Shown: positions 8,502 to 17,354, counted from the first letter of the stretch. The stretch is 64,000 bases of DNA from CG2-30-51-40 sp041753575 (GCA_041753575.1 JBGSUA010000048.1:1-64000), one strand, 5' to 3'. The notes: a model not told the origin generated them from the letters alone. A program made the numbers and translations.

Positions 8502-9503
8502 ATGAAAAAAAGGAAAGAAAGGATAGATCGAGGCATTAAGGTAAGATCAGAGGACGTTTTTGCCCTGACATCCTACAGGGAGATGCTATACCTGCTCGCT
8601 CCGCGCGCATTGCCAGTCGCGGGGCTTTTGCTTTTTCTCCCTCTTTCCTCACCTTATTGGCGTGAGATATTCATCTCGACAGCGATTTACGCACTGCTTG
8701 CGATAAGCTGGGATGTGCTGGTCTCTGTTGGGCTTATCTCTCTTGGCCAGTCGCTTTTCTATGGCGTGGGCTCTTATGTTGCCGGCGCATTGAACCATTA
8801 CTGGGGTCTTCCTCCCGTCCTTACCCTGCCTATTGCGACTATTGGGGGAGCTGCAATATGTACTGTAGCGCTTTTGCCGGTTTTAAGGCTGAGAGGGATC
8901 TATTTTTCGATGGTAACACTTGTTCTTCCTTTGATGATGCTGCGCCTTGTCGAGGCGACGCGGATATTCGGCGGAACTGAAGGACTGACTGGGCTCTCTC
9001 CGTTCCCGGGACAACTTACTGAGATGTATCTCGCCAACGCCTGCCTTCTGATCGCCCTTTTCGGATTCAGAAGGCTGATGGACTCAGACTACGGGCTGAT
9101 AGTGAGGGGAATAAGCGACAATGACAGGGCTGTTATGAACGCGGGGCTGAACATACACTGGTATAAAACTCAGATCCTTTTCCTTGGAGCAGCCGTAGGT
9201 TGCTTCGCCGGAGCCTTCGGCACCCATCACGATATGTTCGCAGGGATGCCTGGGTTCGCGCTCGACTATTCCATCATGCCCATAGCCGCCGCTATTGTAG
9301 GAGGAACAGGAACCTTTGCGGGATCTGTTTTAGGGGCATTCATCCTTGTGCCACTATCTGAAATACTGAGGGCACTCGGGGCATTACGAATAGTTTTCTA
9401 TGGCCTTTTCCTGGTGATCTTCGTTGTAGGAATTCCCGAAGGCCTGTTTCATTACATAAGGCGGAAATACCATCAGTTTGAACGATGGGTAGAGGTGGAA
9501 TGA
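8502..9503 (+). CDS. livM: Branched-chain amino acid ABC transporter permease LivM
   Basis: 334 aa from ATG 8502; the frame is open from 8406, but that would run deep into livH. Second channel subunit. Hydrophobic helices begin with LLAPRALPVAGLLLFLPL. Family marks: LGQSLFYGVGSYVAG (about 85-99), RGIYFSMVTL, GGTEGLTGL, and the coupling segment RGISDNDRAVMNAGLN followed by AAAIVGGTGTFAGSVLGA. The start is the least certain point: no good ribosome site precedes 8502 and a short charged leader (MKKRKERIDRG) precedes the first helix. The stop overlaps the livG start by four bases. Confidence 0.88.
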   Translation: MKKRKERIDRGIKVRSEDVFALTSYREMLYLLAPRALPVAGLLLFLPLSSPYWREIFISTAIYALLAISWDVLVSVGLISLGQSLFYGVGSYVAGALNHYWGLPPVLTLPIATIGGAAICTVALLPVLRLRGIYFSMVTLVLPLMMLRLVEATRIFGGTEGLTGLSPFPGQLTEMYLANACLLIALFGFRRLMDSDYGLIVRGISDNDRAVMNAGLNIHWYKTQILFLGAAVGCFAGAFGTHHDMFAGMPGFALDYSIMPIAAAIVGGTGTFAGSVLGAFILVPLSEILRALGALRIVFYGLFLVIFVVGIPEGLFHYIRRKYHQFERWVEVE

Positions 9504-10258
9504 GCAGCGCCGAGGCAATACTATCAGTAAGCGGGCTTTTGAAGACATTCGGGGGCGTAACCGCCGTCTCTTCAGTTGATCTCCAGGTACAACATGGCGA
9601 GCTTCTGGGCATCATAGGCCCTAATGGATCAGGCAAGACCACCTTGGTTAATCTGATCTCCGGATTTGTTAAGCCCAATGCCGGAGAGGTGCTGTTCAAA
9701 GGGAGAAAAATCACAGGGTTTCCTCCTTACCGTATAGTGGGGATGGGCATGGCAAGAACCTTCCAGATGGTAAAGCCCTTCTATCAGCTTCCCGCATTCA
9801 AGAACCTGATAGTGCCCCTCTGCTCGCCCAGGATAAAGGCCATTCTGGGAGGCAGATACGGAGATCGTGACGCGATTGCCCTGGATCTCCTCGAGGAGGT
9901 AGGATTCGAACGAGACGCCAATGTCGCCTACAAGCCTGCGGGTTCACTGCCACAGGGATACTTGAAGAGGCTTGAGCTTGCCAAAGCAATGGCCTTGAGG
10001 CCTGACCTGCTTATCCTGGATGAACTCTTCTCAGGCTTGAGCCTCGCCGAGGTAGCGAGCATAGTTCCAATTATCGAGAAGCTTCGTTTCCAGGGGAAGA
10101 CCATAATAATGATTGAGCACAGACTCAAAGAGCTTTTCAGAATAGCCGACAGGATCGCTGTGCTCAATTTCGGTATGAAGATCGCTGAAGGGAAATCTGA
10201 GGAAGTTATGGCAAGCGAGGCTGTAAAAAAGGCCTATCTCGGAAGTGAGTCGGGGTAA
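9500..10258 (+). CDS. livG: Branched-chain amino acid ABC transporter ATPase LivG
   Basis: ATP-binding subunit, 252 aa from the ATG that overlaps the livM stop as ATGA, a sign of translational coupling. The in-frame ATG at 9485 is less likely. Walker A is GPNGSGKTT, Walker B LLILDE, the H-loop is MIEHR. Two positions are unusual. The ABC signature reads SLPQGYLKR, lacking the typical S-G-G/G-Q core, and Walker B is followed by LFSGLS instead of P-x-x-G-L. LivG proteins often have a degenerate signature (LPYG-type), so this is a further step along a known path; activity is still expected with LivF as partner. Confidence 0.9.
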   Translation: MSSAEAILSVSGLLKTFGGVTAVSSVDLQVQHGELLGIIGPNGSGKTTLVNLISGFVKPNAGEVLFKGRKITGFPPYRIVGMGMARTFQMVKPFYQLPAFKNLIVPLCSPRIKAILGGRYGDRDAIALDLLEEVGFERDANVAYKPAGSLPQGYLKRLELAKAMALRPDLLILDELFSGLSLAEVASIVPIIEKLRFQGKTIIMIEHRLKELFRIADRIAVLNFGMKIAEGKSEEVMASEAVKKAYLGSESG

Positions 10259-10261
10259 TAA

Positions 10262-11017
10262 GTGGAACCGATACTCTCAGTTAAAAACCTGATGGTCTTT
10301 TTTGAAAACGCCCTGGCCTTAAATGATTTCAGCATGGAAACCAGAGAAGGTCATATAGCGGGGATAATAGGCCCCAATAGCGCGGGCAAAACAACCCTGA
10401 TGAATACCCTTTCCGGGCTGATTATTGACATGAGGATAAAGGAAAAACGAAAAGGCGGGGAAAGAATAACCATTTACGGTAGTGTTACTTACAGGGGAGA
10501 AGACATAACCGAGATGCCGCCCGTGGAAAGAGTGAAAAAGGGGATAGTGCTCTGCCGTGAGCGTCACCCGATATTTCCAGAGAGCAACGTTTTGGAAAAT
10601 CTCAGAATAGCGGGCTACCTCAAGAAAAGAAGTAAGATAACGAAAGCTATCCAAGACGCTTTTGATCTTTTCCCGACTCTTGTACATCTTCGCAATAGAA
10701 AGGCAGGTTTTCTCAGCGGCGGAGAGCAGCAGATGCTGGCGATAGGCATGGCCCTGGTAGCAGAGCCGAGACTGCTTCTTCTTGACGAACCGCTTCTAGG
10801 CCTGAGCCCCATGATGCAGCAACTGCTCGTGGAAGCGATAAAGGCCTTGATATCCAAATCGGACCTTACGGTCATCATAAGCGAACAGTTTGCAAGGCCT
10901 GTTCTTCCCATAATAAATTTTGGCTACATTGTTGAAAACGGCATGCTGGCACTTTCCGGAACAGGGCAGGAGCTGATGGAAAACCCTGAGGTTAAGTCAG
11001 CTTACTTCGGTGTTTAA
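10262..11017 (+). CDS. livF: Branched-chain amino acid ABC transporter ATPase LivF
   Basis: Second ATPase, 251 aa, GTG start three bases after the livG stop. Walker A GPNSAGKTT, signature LSGGEQQML, Walker B LLLLDEPLLGLSP and switch residues IISEQF (Q replaces the common H). It carries about 20 extra residues between Walker A and the Q-loop region (DMRIKEKRKGGERIT), a charged insert absent from standard LivF. It ends with PEVKSAYFGV, the usual C-terminus of this family. Heterodimer with LivG expected. Confidence 0.9.
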   Translation: MEPILSVKNLMVFFENALALNDFSMETREGHIAGIIGPNSAGKTTLMNTLSGLIIDMRIKEKRKGGERITIYGSVTYRGEDITEMPPVERVKKGIVLCRERHPIFPESNVLENLRIAGYLKKRSKITKAIQDAFDLFPTLVHLRNRKAGFLSGGEQQMLAIGMALVAEPRLLLLDEPLLGLSPMMQQLLVEAIKALISKSDLTVIISEQFARPVLPIINFGYIVENGMLALSGTGQELMENPEVKSAYFGV

Positions 11018-12671
11018 CGCTATGGCATCTTTAGAAAATCCTGACAATATATTTGAGGCGTTCGCCTCCATCGCCAAGGCGAATCCCGTTCGCACAGCCG
11101 TTGTTTACCTGGGCTCTCGTTATACCTACGGAGATTTGCTTGCAATGGCAGAAGCTATGGCGGGATCCTTCATAAAGCATGGGCTGGGGCAGGGGATGCG
11201 CGTTGTAATATATCTACCCAACAGCATCCAGTGGGTAGTGACCTGGCTTGCGGTGCTCCGTGCCGATGCGGTTGCGGTTCCCATCACCCCCATCTATACC
11301 TCACATGATTTCGGTTATATTGCCAAAGACACCGAAGCCTCATTTGCCGTTTGTTCGGACACAAACTATGGATATGTCCTTGAGGCTATGGCTCAGACCA
11401 AACTGAAAAAGATTATTGTGGCAAGGCTTTCCGACCTTCTGCCCTGGTGGAAAAGGTTTATGGGATGGGCCTTTGACGTGGTTCCGAGAGGGAAGATGTC
11501 CAAAGAGAGACACGTCGTCCGGATAAGAAAAATGCTCACTAAGACTGGAGGGTCGCAATCCGGAGGATTGCCTCCTGTTTCAAGAAGTAATTTAGATACC
11601 GCTGAGATCTTATACACAGGAGGAACAACGAAATTCCCTAAAGGTGTACCAATCTCACACGGCCTCTATCTCGACTCCGCGCTTGAGCAGATATCCATCC
11701 CAAACTCCCTTTTTGCCCCCAGAGACAATGTCATAATCGGTTCAGCGCCTCTCTTTCATATCCTGGGACAGACATGCAGCCTGAGCGTTCTCCTTATGGG
11801 AGGAACGATAGCCCTCATGCCCAAGGTCAATCTGGACGCAATATTTGACGCAATAGAGCGGTTAAAAGCCAAATCTCTGATTGGTGTTCCGACCCTGTAC
11901 AGGATGATACTTGAGCACAACAGGCTTGACTTCTATGATCTGAGTTCGCTGAAGTACTGTTTTAACGGAGGCGACCTGCTTCCAGTCGAGCTGAATCAGC
12001 GCTGGCGTGAGAAATTCAATAAACCCATCTACCAGGGCTACGGCGCCACAGAGACTTGCGGAGGGGTTACCATGTGCCCCACCGAAAGTGAATCGCCCAT
12101 GAAGAGCATCGGAAAGGTGGTTCCATCCAAACAGATAAAGATCGTTGCTCCCGAAACCCTGATGCCTGTGCCGATTGGTCAGCCTGGGGAACTCCTTGTT
12201 TCATCCGAAAAGATGGTCAGGAGCTATTGGAATAAACCGGAGGAGACTGCCTCGGCATTCTTGGAGATTGAAGGCAAGCTTTGGTATAGAACTGCGGACA
12301 TAGTGTCAATAGATGATGATGGATATCTTTATTTTATAGACCGGACGGTTGACACTATAAAGCACAAGGGATACCGAATATCCTCATCGGAGATAGAGGC
12401 AGTGCTGCAGGAGCACCCGGCGGTTACGGCAGCCTGCGCTATTGGAATACCTGATCTCAAAGTAGGAGAAAGGATCAAGGCCTTTGTCGTACTGAAAGAG
12501 GACGTAAAAGGCATAACCGGTTATGAACTCATCAAGTGGTGCAAGGAAAGGCTGGCCGCCTATAAGATACCACAGTATATAGAATTTAGAGATATGCTTC
12601 CCAAATCAAAGGTGGGGAAACTACTTCGCAGGGAGGTAAGGGGAGAGGAAAAAAGACGGGCAGAGGTCTAG
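11010..12671 (+). CDS. AMP-dependent acyl-CoA ligase
   Basis: About 550-aa ANL enzyme that activates a carboxylic acid to its CoA ester; substrate unknown. Motifs: YTGGTTKFPKGVPISH (P-loop, with KF where FadD has GI), GYGATETCGGVTM, LWYRTADIVSID, DRTVDTIKHKGYRISSSEIE and the catalytic lysine in KVGKLLRR. It begins inside or right after livF: GTG 11010 overlaps the livF stop, ATG 11022 follows it by four bases, and both lack a clear ribosome site, so translation is probably coupled. Being last in the liv operon suggests that the transported compound, or a product from it, is activated here. That link is inference. Confidence 0.87.
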   Translation: MFNAMASLENPDNIFEAFASIAKANPVRTAVVYLGSRYTYGDLLAMAEAMAGSFIKHGLGQGMRVVIYLPNSIQWVVTWLAVLRADAVAVPITPIYTSHDFGYIAKDTEASFAVCSDTNYGYVLEAMAQTKLKKIIVARLSDLLPWWKRFMGWAFDVVPRGKMSKERHVVRIRKMLTKTGGSQSGGLPPVSRSNLDTAEILYTGGTTKFPKGVPISHGLYLDSALEQISIPNSLFAPRDNVIIGSAPLFHILGQTCSLSVLLMGGTIALMPKVNLDAIFDAIERLKAKSLIGVPTLYRMILEHNRLDFYDLSSLKYCFNGGDLLPVELNQRWREKFNKPIYQGYGATETCGGVTMCPTESESPMKSIGKVVPSKQIKIVAPETLMPVPIGQPGELLVSSEKMVRSYWNKPEETASAFLEIEGKLWYRTADIVSIDDDGYLYFIDRTVDTIKHKGYRISSSEIEAVLQEHPAVTAACAIGIPDLKVGERIKAFVVLKEDVKGITGYELIKWCKERLAAYKIPQYIEFRDMLPKSKVGKLLRREVRGEEKRRAEV

Positions 12672-12685
12672 ACGCCTTGCCCGTC
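12655..12685 (-). terminator. Intrinsic terminator of the small selenoprotein gene
   Basis: Read on the minus strand, GACGGGCA pairs with TGCCCGTC (inner AGG/CCT) and is followed at once by TTTTTT. It lies nine bases after the TAG of the small selenoprotein gene and overlaps the 3' end of the convergent acyl-CoA ligase. It supports a transcript that runs through the TGA to this TAG. Confidence 0.8.
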
Positions 12686-12694
12686 CGGTCAGAT

Positions 12695-12859
12695 CTAATC
12701 CTTTTTTACGTCCGGTAATGAGCCAACATTTTTGACGTCCTTCTGGCCGCCCACCTGGCAGCTATTGCTCATTCACGTAGAAATTCCAAACTTGGGAAGT
12801 ATGTATGCCTGAAGTACAACCCATACCACGATTATTGCTATAAAGGCCCAGAAACCCAT
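12695..12859 (-). CDS. Small single-pass membrane selenoprotein (in-frame TGA)
   Basis: Seen: ATG 12859 with AAGGGAG six to seven bases upstream, one hydrophobic helix (residues 4-21, FWAFIAIIVVWVVLQAYI), then LPKFGIST, an in-frame TGA at codon 29 (12773-12775), MSNSCQVGGQKDV and a TAG after 54 residues. Read as selenocysteine, the site is T-U-M-S-N-S-C, a Sec and a Cys five residues apart (UxxxxC). A SECIS-like hairpin begins 10 nt after the TGA, and an intrinsic terminator follows the TAG. Topology suggests a membrane anchor with a soluble redox tail. It lies 67 bases downstream of an FmdB zinc-ribbon gene on the same strand. I cannot name the family. Stopping at TGA would leave 28 aa, below gene-calling limits, so it is normally missed. 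Confidence 0.8.
12746..12762 (-). promoter_or_regulatory. Bacterial SECIS-like hairpin of the small selenoprotein
   Basis: On the minus strand GCTGCC pairs with GGCGGC (six pairs, one U-G) around the loop AGGTG. The stem begins exactly 10 nt after the TGA. Loop G residues and this distance fit SelB-binding SECIS elements such as that of fdhF. Confidence 0.75.
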
Positions 12860-12926
12860 TTTTTTCTCCCTTCCCGGTTTTCGGTTCAACTTTTATCGGC
12901 TCCCGGCCGATCTTCCATAATTAAGC

Positions 12927-13139
12927 TCATGAAAATCCCCCTCTTGATCCGCAGGAGGAAAGACTCGACCCCGCATTTGACAAAAGTCCTCCCTTTCCTG
13001 ATGAAAACATAGACAAGATCTTTTCTGTTTCCGTCTTACCGCAGGATGGGCACCTGACGGCCTCCTCATCGTGTTTTCTCATGTAAAGCTGTTCAAAGAC
13101 ATAGCCGCATCGGCGGCATTTGTATTCATATATAGGCAT
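12927..13139 (-). CDS. FmdB-type zinc ribbon protein
   Basis: 70 aa, beginning MPIYEYKCRRCGYVFEQ, the standard opening of the FmdB/CxxC_CxxC_SSSS family. ATG 13139 has AAGGAGG in front; the frame is open further upstream to 13283, but that stretch is unlike the family. Two CxxC pairs (CRRC, CPSC) make one zinc ribbon. The tail is Gly/Ser rich with one more Cys (SSCGSRGG). It precedes the small selenoprotein gene by 67 bases, with no terminator that I can see between them, so they may share a transcript. Function unknown. Confidence 0.85.
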   Translation of the reverse strand: MPIYEYKCRRCGYVFEQLYMRKHDEEAVRCPSCGKTETEKILSMFSSGKGGLLSNAGSSLSSCGSRGGFS

Positions 13140-13357
13140 AATATCCCTCCTTGTTATTTTGAGGCATTCTCTTAAGTAAGATTCACATTTTCTAAAAAGG
13201 TTTCGCGTAATGAACCGCGTAATTATTTTCCAGTGATTGCGGGGGGCTTTACACAAAGTTAATTCATCGGAAGTAAAATTCAAACTTCTTGCTGTGTGTG
13301 GGATATGGCTGCTTCTCCTGAGTGAGGGGTGGATATCCCATCAGAATTTTCTATCCG

Positions 13358-14683
13358 TTACGGAGTAGCGTGGTAGAGGGAGGGGAGAAAAAGGCTTATT
13401 GCAGGAACGTAGCTTATAAGCAATAGGGCCACGATCAAAATGGCAAGGAAAGGCAAGGTGGCACGGTATAGGCGCACAACAGGCCGTTTAAGTCTTGAAC
13501 TCGCGATAAAGAGGTTTAATCCAACCGGAGGTGTGTTATAACCTATTGCCAGATTAGTTAAGAAGATTACCCCGAGATGCAAAGGATCGAGGCCGAACCG
13601 ATCAGCCAGAGGAATAATCAGCGGGACAGTTACAAGTATCGCGCTGAATATGTCCATAAGGCATCCCACCAGTATGAGAAAGAGATTCAGGACTATCAGA
13701 AAGGCCATCTTTCCTGTCACCAACCCCTCCATGAAACCAAGGATCTTGTCAGGAATGAAAGAATCAACAAGGAAGTTGGTAAAAGCAAGCGCAGCCCCCA
13801 GTATTATCATTATGCTGCCAACCATTTTTGCGCTTTCCTTCATGATGCGATTAAGATCCTTTACAGGGCTTATCTCTTTATAAATCATGATTTTTACTAT
13901 GAGCACATAAACAACCGTGAGGGCGGCGGTCTCTGTGGCGGTGCTGAATCCGGTATAAATACCTCCAACTATAAGCAAGGGGATCGGAAGTTCCCACACA
14001 GCCCCTCTTAAAGATGCCGTGAACTCGCCCCAGGAAAAAGGCCGGCGTTCAAGCCCCCATCTTCTTCCCTGGATAAGAGAGAAAAGGCACGGCAAAATAA
14101 GAACCAGCAATCCCGGCAAAAGCGATGCAAGAAAAAGTTTTTCTATGTTTAATCCTGAGACGAAGCAATAAAGGATGACAGGAAGGCTTGGAGGGAAATG
14201 AAGTCCTATGCTCCCGGAGACTGTAAGCAGCCCAAGGGAAAAGTCCTCTTTATAGTCTTCCGAAATCAGGGCTGAAAAAAGCAAGCCACCGAGCGCTATA
14301 ATGGTGATTCCCGTGGCTCCTGTCAGGGCGGTAAAAAAAGCGCAGGTTATGAGGGCTACGACCCCTAGACCTCCGGGCAACCATCCCAGAAGGCTCTGGG
14401 AAAACCTCACAATCCTCCTTGATGTGCCTCCTTCCGAAAGGAGGTATCCAGCTAAGGTAAAAAGAGGGATTGCAAGCAGAACAGGCGCATTTGCCATTCT
14501 GAAGATCTCTATTGCCACAGCCGTAAGATCTATACCGGTCGCGTGAAGACCGAGGAAAGCGGCAAACATGATGCCTGCAAAAAGCGGAAGCCCCATTATG
14601 ACCAGCCCGACCAGTATGAACGAGGCAACTGCGATCAATTCACTGCTCCTTTTGATCTCTCTGCGCGTCTGAAACGGCGGCAA
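13358..14683 (-). CDS. dctM: TRAP transporter large permease
   Basis: 441-aa DctM, the 12-helix subunit that does the ion-coupled transport. Hydrophobic throughout; family marks include APVLLAIPLFTLAGYLLSEGG (about 68-88), GATGITIIALGGLL and the late NLAIGYNTPPVGLNLFIAS. It overlaps the dctQ gene by 44 bases at its 5' end, so the two are coupled. It is the last gene of the run TPR protein, tatT, dctP, dctQ, dctM. Substrate is not predictable; TRAP systems mostly take up carboxylates. Confidence 0.93.
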   Translation of the reverse strand: MPPFQTRREIKRSSELIAVASFILVGLVIMGLPLFAGIMFAAFLGLHATGIDLTAVAIEIFRMANAPVLLAIPLFTLAGYLLSEGGTSRRIVRFSQSLLGWLPGGLGVVALITCAFFTALTGATGITIIALGGLLFSALISEDYKEDFSLGLLTVSGSIGLHFPPSLPVILYCFVSGLNIEKLFLASLLPGLLVLILPCLFSLIQGRRWGLERRPFSWGEFTASLRGAVWELPIPLLIVGGIYTGFSTATETAALTVVYVLIVKIMIYKEISPVKDLNRIMKESAKMVGSIMIILGAALAFTNFLVDSFIPDKILGFMEGLVTGKMAFLIVLNLFLILVGCLMDIFSAILVTVPLIIPLADRFGLDPLHLGVIFLTNLAIGYNTPPVGLNLFIASSRLKRPVVRLYRATLPFLAILIVALLLISYVPAISLFLPSLYHATP

Positions 14684-15161
14684 GGCCGTAGCGGAATGTC
14701 ATAACAGCGAAGGCCAGGGGAAGAATCATCTGCCCGAGCCATGCCGGAAGGCCCAGAAACATCTTTACGGAAAATTCCATCTCGATTCTGAGAAACTGGT
14801 ACGACACTGAAGCCGCAATCGCGCAGCACAGACAGGTCACAGCCGAAAGTATCCGATCTCTGAGCTTGATGAGCCTGGATGATGAAAGCCGACTGAAAAG
14901 ATCTATCTTTATGTGAGAAGCGTCTTTGATAAGAAGAGATGCGCCAAGAAGGCTAACCCATAGGACCAGCATTCTTGCAAATTCCTCAGACCAAGCGATA
15001 CTCCCAAGCGCGTCATTAGCCCATGCCAGACCAAGCTTTGTGTGAAGGCCGCGCACACATACGCTGACAAACGTGGATACCACCATGCACCAAAGTGACG
15101 CTACTATAAGGATCCCCTCGATCCTGGCTGCCGCATCGTTCAGTCTTGAGAAAATCCACAC
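14640..15161 (-). CDS. dctQ: TRAP transporter small permease
   Basis: 173-aa DctQ with four predicted membrane helices. The conserved WSEEFARMLVLWVSLLGASLL segment (about 56-76) is the family signature, followed by HIKIDLFS. It scaffolds DctM in the inner membrane. It starts four bases after dctP and overlaps dctM by 44 bases. Confidence 0.9.
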   Translation of the reverse strand: MWIFSRLNDAAARIEGILIVASLWCMVVSTFVSVCVRGLHTKLGLAWANDALGSIAWSEEFARMLVLWVSLLGASLLIKDASHIKIDLFSRLSSSRLIKLRDRILSAVTCLCCAIAASVSYQFLRIEMEFSVKMFLGLPAWLGQMILPLAFAVMTFRYGLAAVSDAQRDQKEQ

Positions 15162-15165
15162 AGTC

Positions 15166-16197
15166 TCAGCGCATACCTTTCAGGATATTATATACCTTAT
15201 CCAGAAGCTCCCCAGGGAAAAGTTTATCCTTAAGGGCCGCGGCAACCTTTTCGTGTACATCTGAAAAGGCACGAAGTTCCATGGCTGGGGGCGGAGGAGT
15301 GATGGAAATGCCGCTTTTTTTGATAACCTCTATGGCTTCCCGGCTCTGTGCTCTCAGTGTGACGGTCAGCTCATCCATGGCTGGTTCGGTTTCCTTCAAA
15401 AGCATTTCGCTTAGATCCGGCGGCAGTTTTTCCATAAAGGAAGATGAAATCAGTATCGCTCCTGTAGCATGGACCAGGGCCCAATCAGTCATGTAAGAAA
15501 GGCTCGAATGCCACTGAAGAGCGAGAGCGCCTATCGGAGGGGCATAGACAGTATCAATCATGCCCGTGCTTAGCGCGGTAGTGACATCGGTTATTGGAAG
15601 CTGGATGGGTGTGACCCCCAGTTGAACAAATGTCTCCCTCGCAACAGGATCCCCGGACCACGCCCAAGCCTTCAACCCAGCGAAATCTCTTACTGTGGCA
15701 ATGGGCTTTTTGGAAAAAACATGAGCGTTTCCAACCTCTGCCCAAGCCAGGAGATAAAATCCCTTCTGCCTGAACTGGCCCGAAAAGAAATCTTTTAATT
15801 GCTTGTGGGTAATGTCAATTTCTTCATAATTTCTGAAAAGAAAAGGAAGATCCAATATCCTCACCATCGGAAGGATCTGTCCGAACCCCACTCCGGAAAA
15901 GGCCGCGCAGTGGATCTGTCCTATTCGCATCTTCTTAAGGACATCTATTTCATCTCCTGCCACACCACCGGGGTAGAAGGCAAAACCGAGCCTGTTTTTA
16001 GATTCAGCCCTGAGTTTTTCATCCAGCGCCCGCATACGCTTCATCCAGGCCGAGCCATCAGGCGCTACCGTCGCAAACTTTATGAGATACTTAGGCCGCT
16101 CGGAAACCGCTTGAGAAGCACCGCAAAACATCACCAATAACATTAACATAATTATACAACATTTTGCTATTACATATTTTAACATCATATACCCCAC
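15166..16197 (-). CDS. dctP: TRAP transporter substrate-binding protein
   Basis: Periplasmic DctP protein, about 340 aa, with signal peptide (IIMLMLLVMFCGASQA). Family marks: FATVAPDGSAWMK at the mature N-terminus, GGVAGDEIDVLKKMRIGQIH (about 75-95) and the central LKAWAWSGDPVARETFVQLGVTPIQLP, where R binds the ligand carboxylate in relatives. The start may be GTG 16197, which overlaps the tatT stop, or ATG 16188/16185, which have GTGGGG at better distance. The four-gene unit with tatT is a TRAP system of the TatT-associated kind. Confidence 0.92.
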   Translation of the reverse strand: MGYMMLKYVIAKCCIIMLMLLVMFCGASQAVSERPKYLIKFATVAPDGSAWMKRMRALDEKLRAESKNRLGFAFYPGGVAGDEIDVLKKMRIGQIHCAAFSGVGFGQILPMVRILDLPFLFRNYEEIDITHKQLKDFFSGQFRQKGFYLLAWAEVGNAHVFSKKPIATVRDFAGLKAWAWSGDPVARETFVQLGVTPIQLPITDVTTALSTGMIDTVYAPPIGALALQWHSSLSYMTDWALVHATGAILISSSFMEKLPPDLSEMLLKETEPAMDELTVTLRAQSREAIEVIKKSGISITPPPPAMELRAFSDVHEKVAAALKDKLFPGELLDKVYNILKGMR

Positions 16198-17354
16198 TAA
16201 TAAAACAGTTCATCCTCTCTGGCCTTGAGCCTGGAGGCCTTTTCTTTGAACACCATGTTGATCAGACACATCTCTTTGAGAGCGCTTTCATCTGAGCCGC
16301 CAATGCTCTCAAGCAATCGGAGAAAGAGCTGCCTGTCCTGAAGCCTCACTGCTCCATACCTGGCATAAAAATATTGTATCAGAAGAAAGCGCCCCCCTGA
16401 TGCCTCCATGGCCCTATCGAAATCATCTCTTGCCTTGGAGGGGTCCCCTCCAAGTAAGGGAGGAGTGAATGCCAATAAAGAGCCAAGAAGCGCATAAGGA
16501 GTTCCATGGAAGAAATCAGGGTTGATTTCAATTATTCTTTCGAGGCAGAGTCTTAAGATCCAGATCTGAGATATTGCCGTGGGGTTGTCTCCCTGGAGTG
16601 AGATCCATCCGCTCCAAGCGACAGCCGTCCAGAAGAGCCTCTCCAGGATTTCTCTGTCCGCAGTCAAAAGGGCCTTCCGGACAGATTCTTCTCCTCCTGC
16701 TCCGTTTTTAAGCCTTTCCCCAAGATCACCAAGGGATCTAAGTCCATAATCCCTTGCCCGCAGGTAAAGGGCGGAGGCCCTGTCCGAGGACTCATCCTCA
16801 ACAAAAAGCAGGGCATATCCGGCATAACCTGAGCTAAGCCCTTTCAATATATCCTTGTTTGATGGATCAGCTTTAAGAAGTCCCTCCATGAGCTTACATT
16901 GTGATGGGAGGGCCTGCCTGGCTATCTCAGGATCACATTCAGAGAAAAAGGACTCCATCATCGGGGGGATAAGAGGCGCGGTGAAGCGCGCGGTAAGAGA
17001 TGCACAGCCCATAGCAGATCCGACCGCTGAAATAAAAAGAAGGAAAAGGGCCTGCCTATACCCGTCAACTGCTATAAGACCCTTGACGGCCTTGTAAAAA
17101 GTCCTCCTTCTGCGCTGCCTGCCTGTGCGGTGTTGCACGCAGACATGCGCTACATCCCTCGCCTCGCCTCGCGTGTTCGCACTCAAGAAGGTCGTTCCAA
17201 CGTGGGAATAGATACACCTCACTCCACGGGGTTGTCCTCGTTGCGCTTGGACGCCCCAGCCTTCGGGCGGGTCCCCATGTGTGGGTGTCTTGTATCTAGA
17301 GCTTCTTACTTTGCAGTCCCCATTAGGACTTTTTGCGACTTCGTCACCCTTCAT
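16197..17354 (-). CDS. TRAP transporter TatT component (TPR lipoprotein), 5' end replaced by a repeat
   Basis: TatT proteins are periplasmic lipoproteins with a TPR-like fold that join DctP-type proteins. The recognisable protein begins near 17060 with a lipoprotein signal (QALFLLFISAVGSAMGC) and runs through MMESFFSECDPEIARQALPSQCKLMEGLL. The open frame reaches ATG 17354, but its first 90 residues are encoded by the inverted-repeat element at 17085-17345 and look non-protein. No ATG, GTG or TTG lies between the element and the signal peptide; the nearest in-frame start is GTG 17138, inside the element. So the true start may be in the element, or the gene lost its start. It overlaps dctP by one base. 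Confidence 0.8.
   Translation of the reverse strand: MKGDEVAKSPNGDCKVRSSRYKTPTHGDPPEGWGVQAQRGQPRGVRCIYSHVGTTFLSANTRGEARDVAHVCVQHRTGRQRRRRTFYKAVKGLIAVDGYRQALFLLFISAVGSAMGCASLTARFTAPLIPPMMESFFSECDPEIARQALPSQCKLMEGLLKADPSNKDILKGLSSGYAGYALLFVEDESSDRASALYLRARDYGLRSLGDLGERLKNGAGGEESVRKALLTADREILERLFWTAVAWSGWISLQGDNPTAISQIWILRLCLERIIEINPDFFHGTPYALLGSLLAFTPPLLGGDPSKARDDFDRAMEASGGRFLLIQYFYARYGAVRLQDRQLFLRLLESIGGSDESALKEMCLINMVFKEKASRLKAREDELFY
17085..17345. repeat. 261-bp MITE-like element with imperfect terminal inverted repeats
   Basis: The left end GACGGCCTTGTAAAAAGTCC (17085-17104) matches the reverse complement of the right end (17326-17345) at about 15 of 20 positions, AAAAAGTCC being exact. 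The inside codes for nothing recognisable. It covers the 5' end of tatT. The layout suggests a non-autonomous mobile element. Confidence 0.6.
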
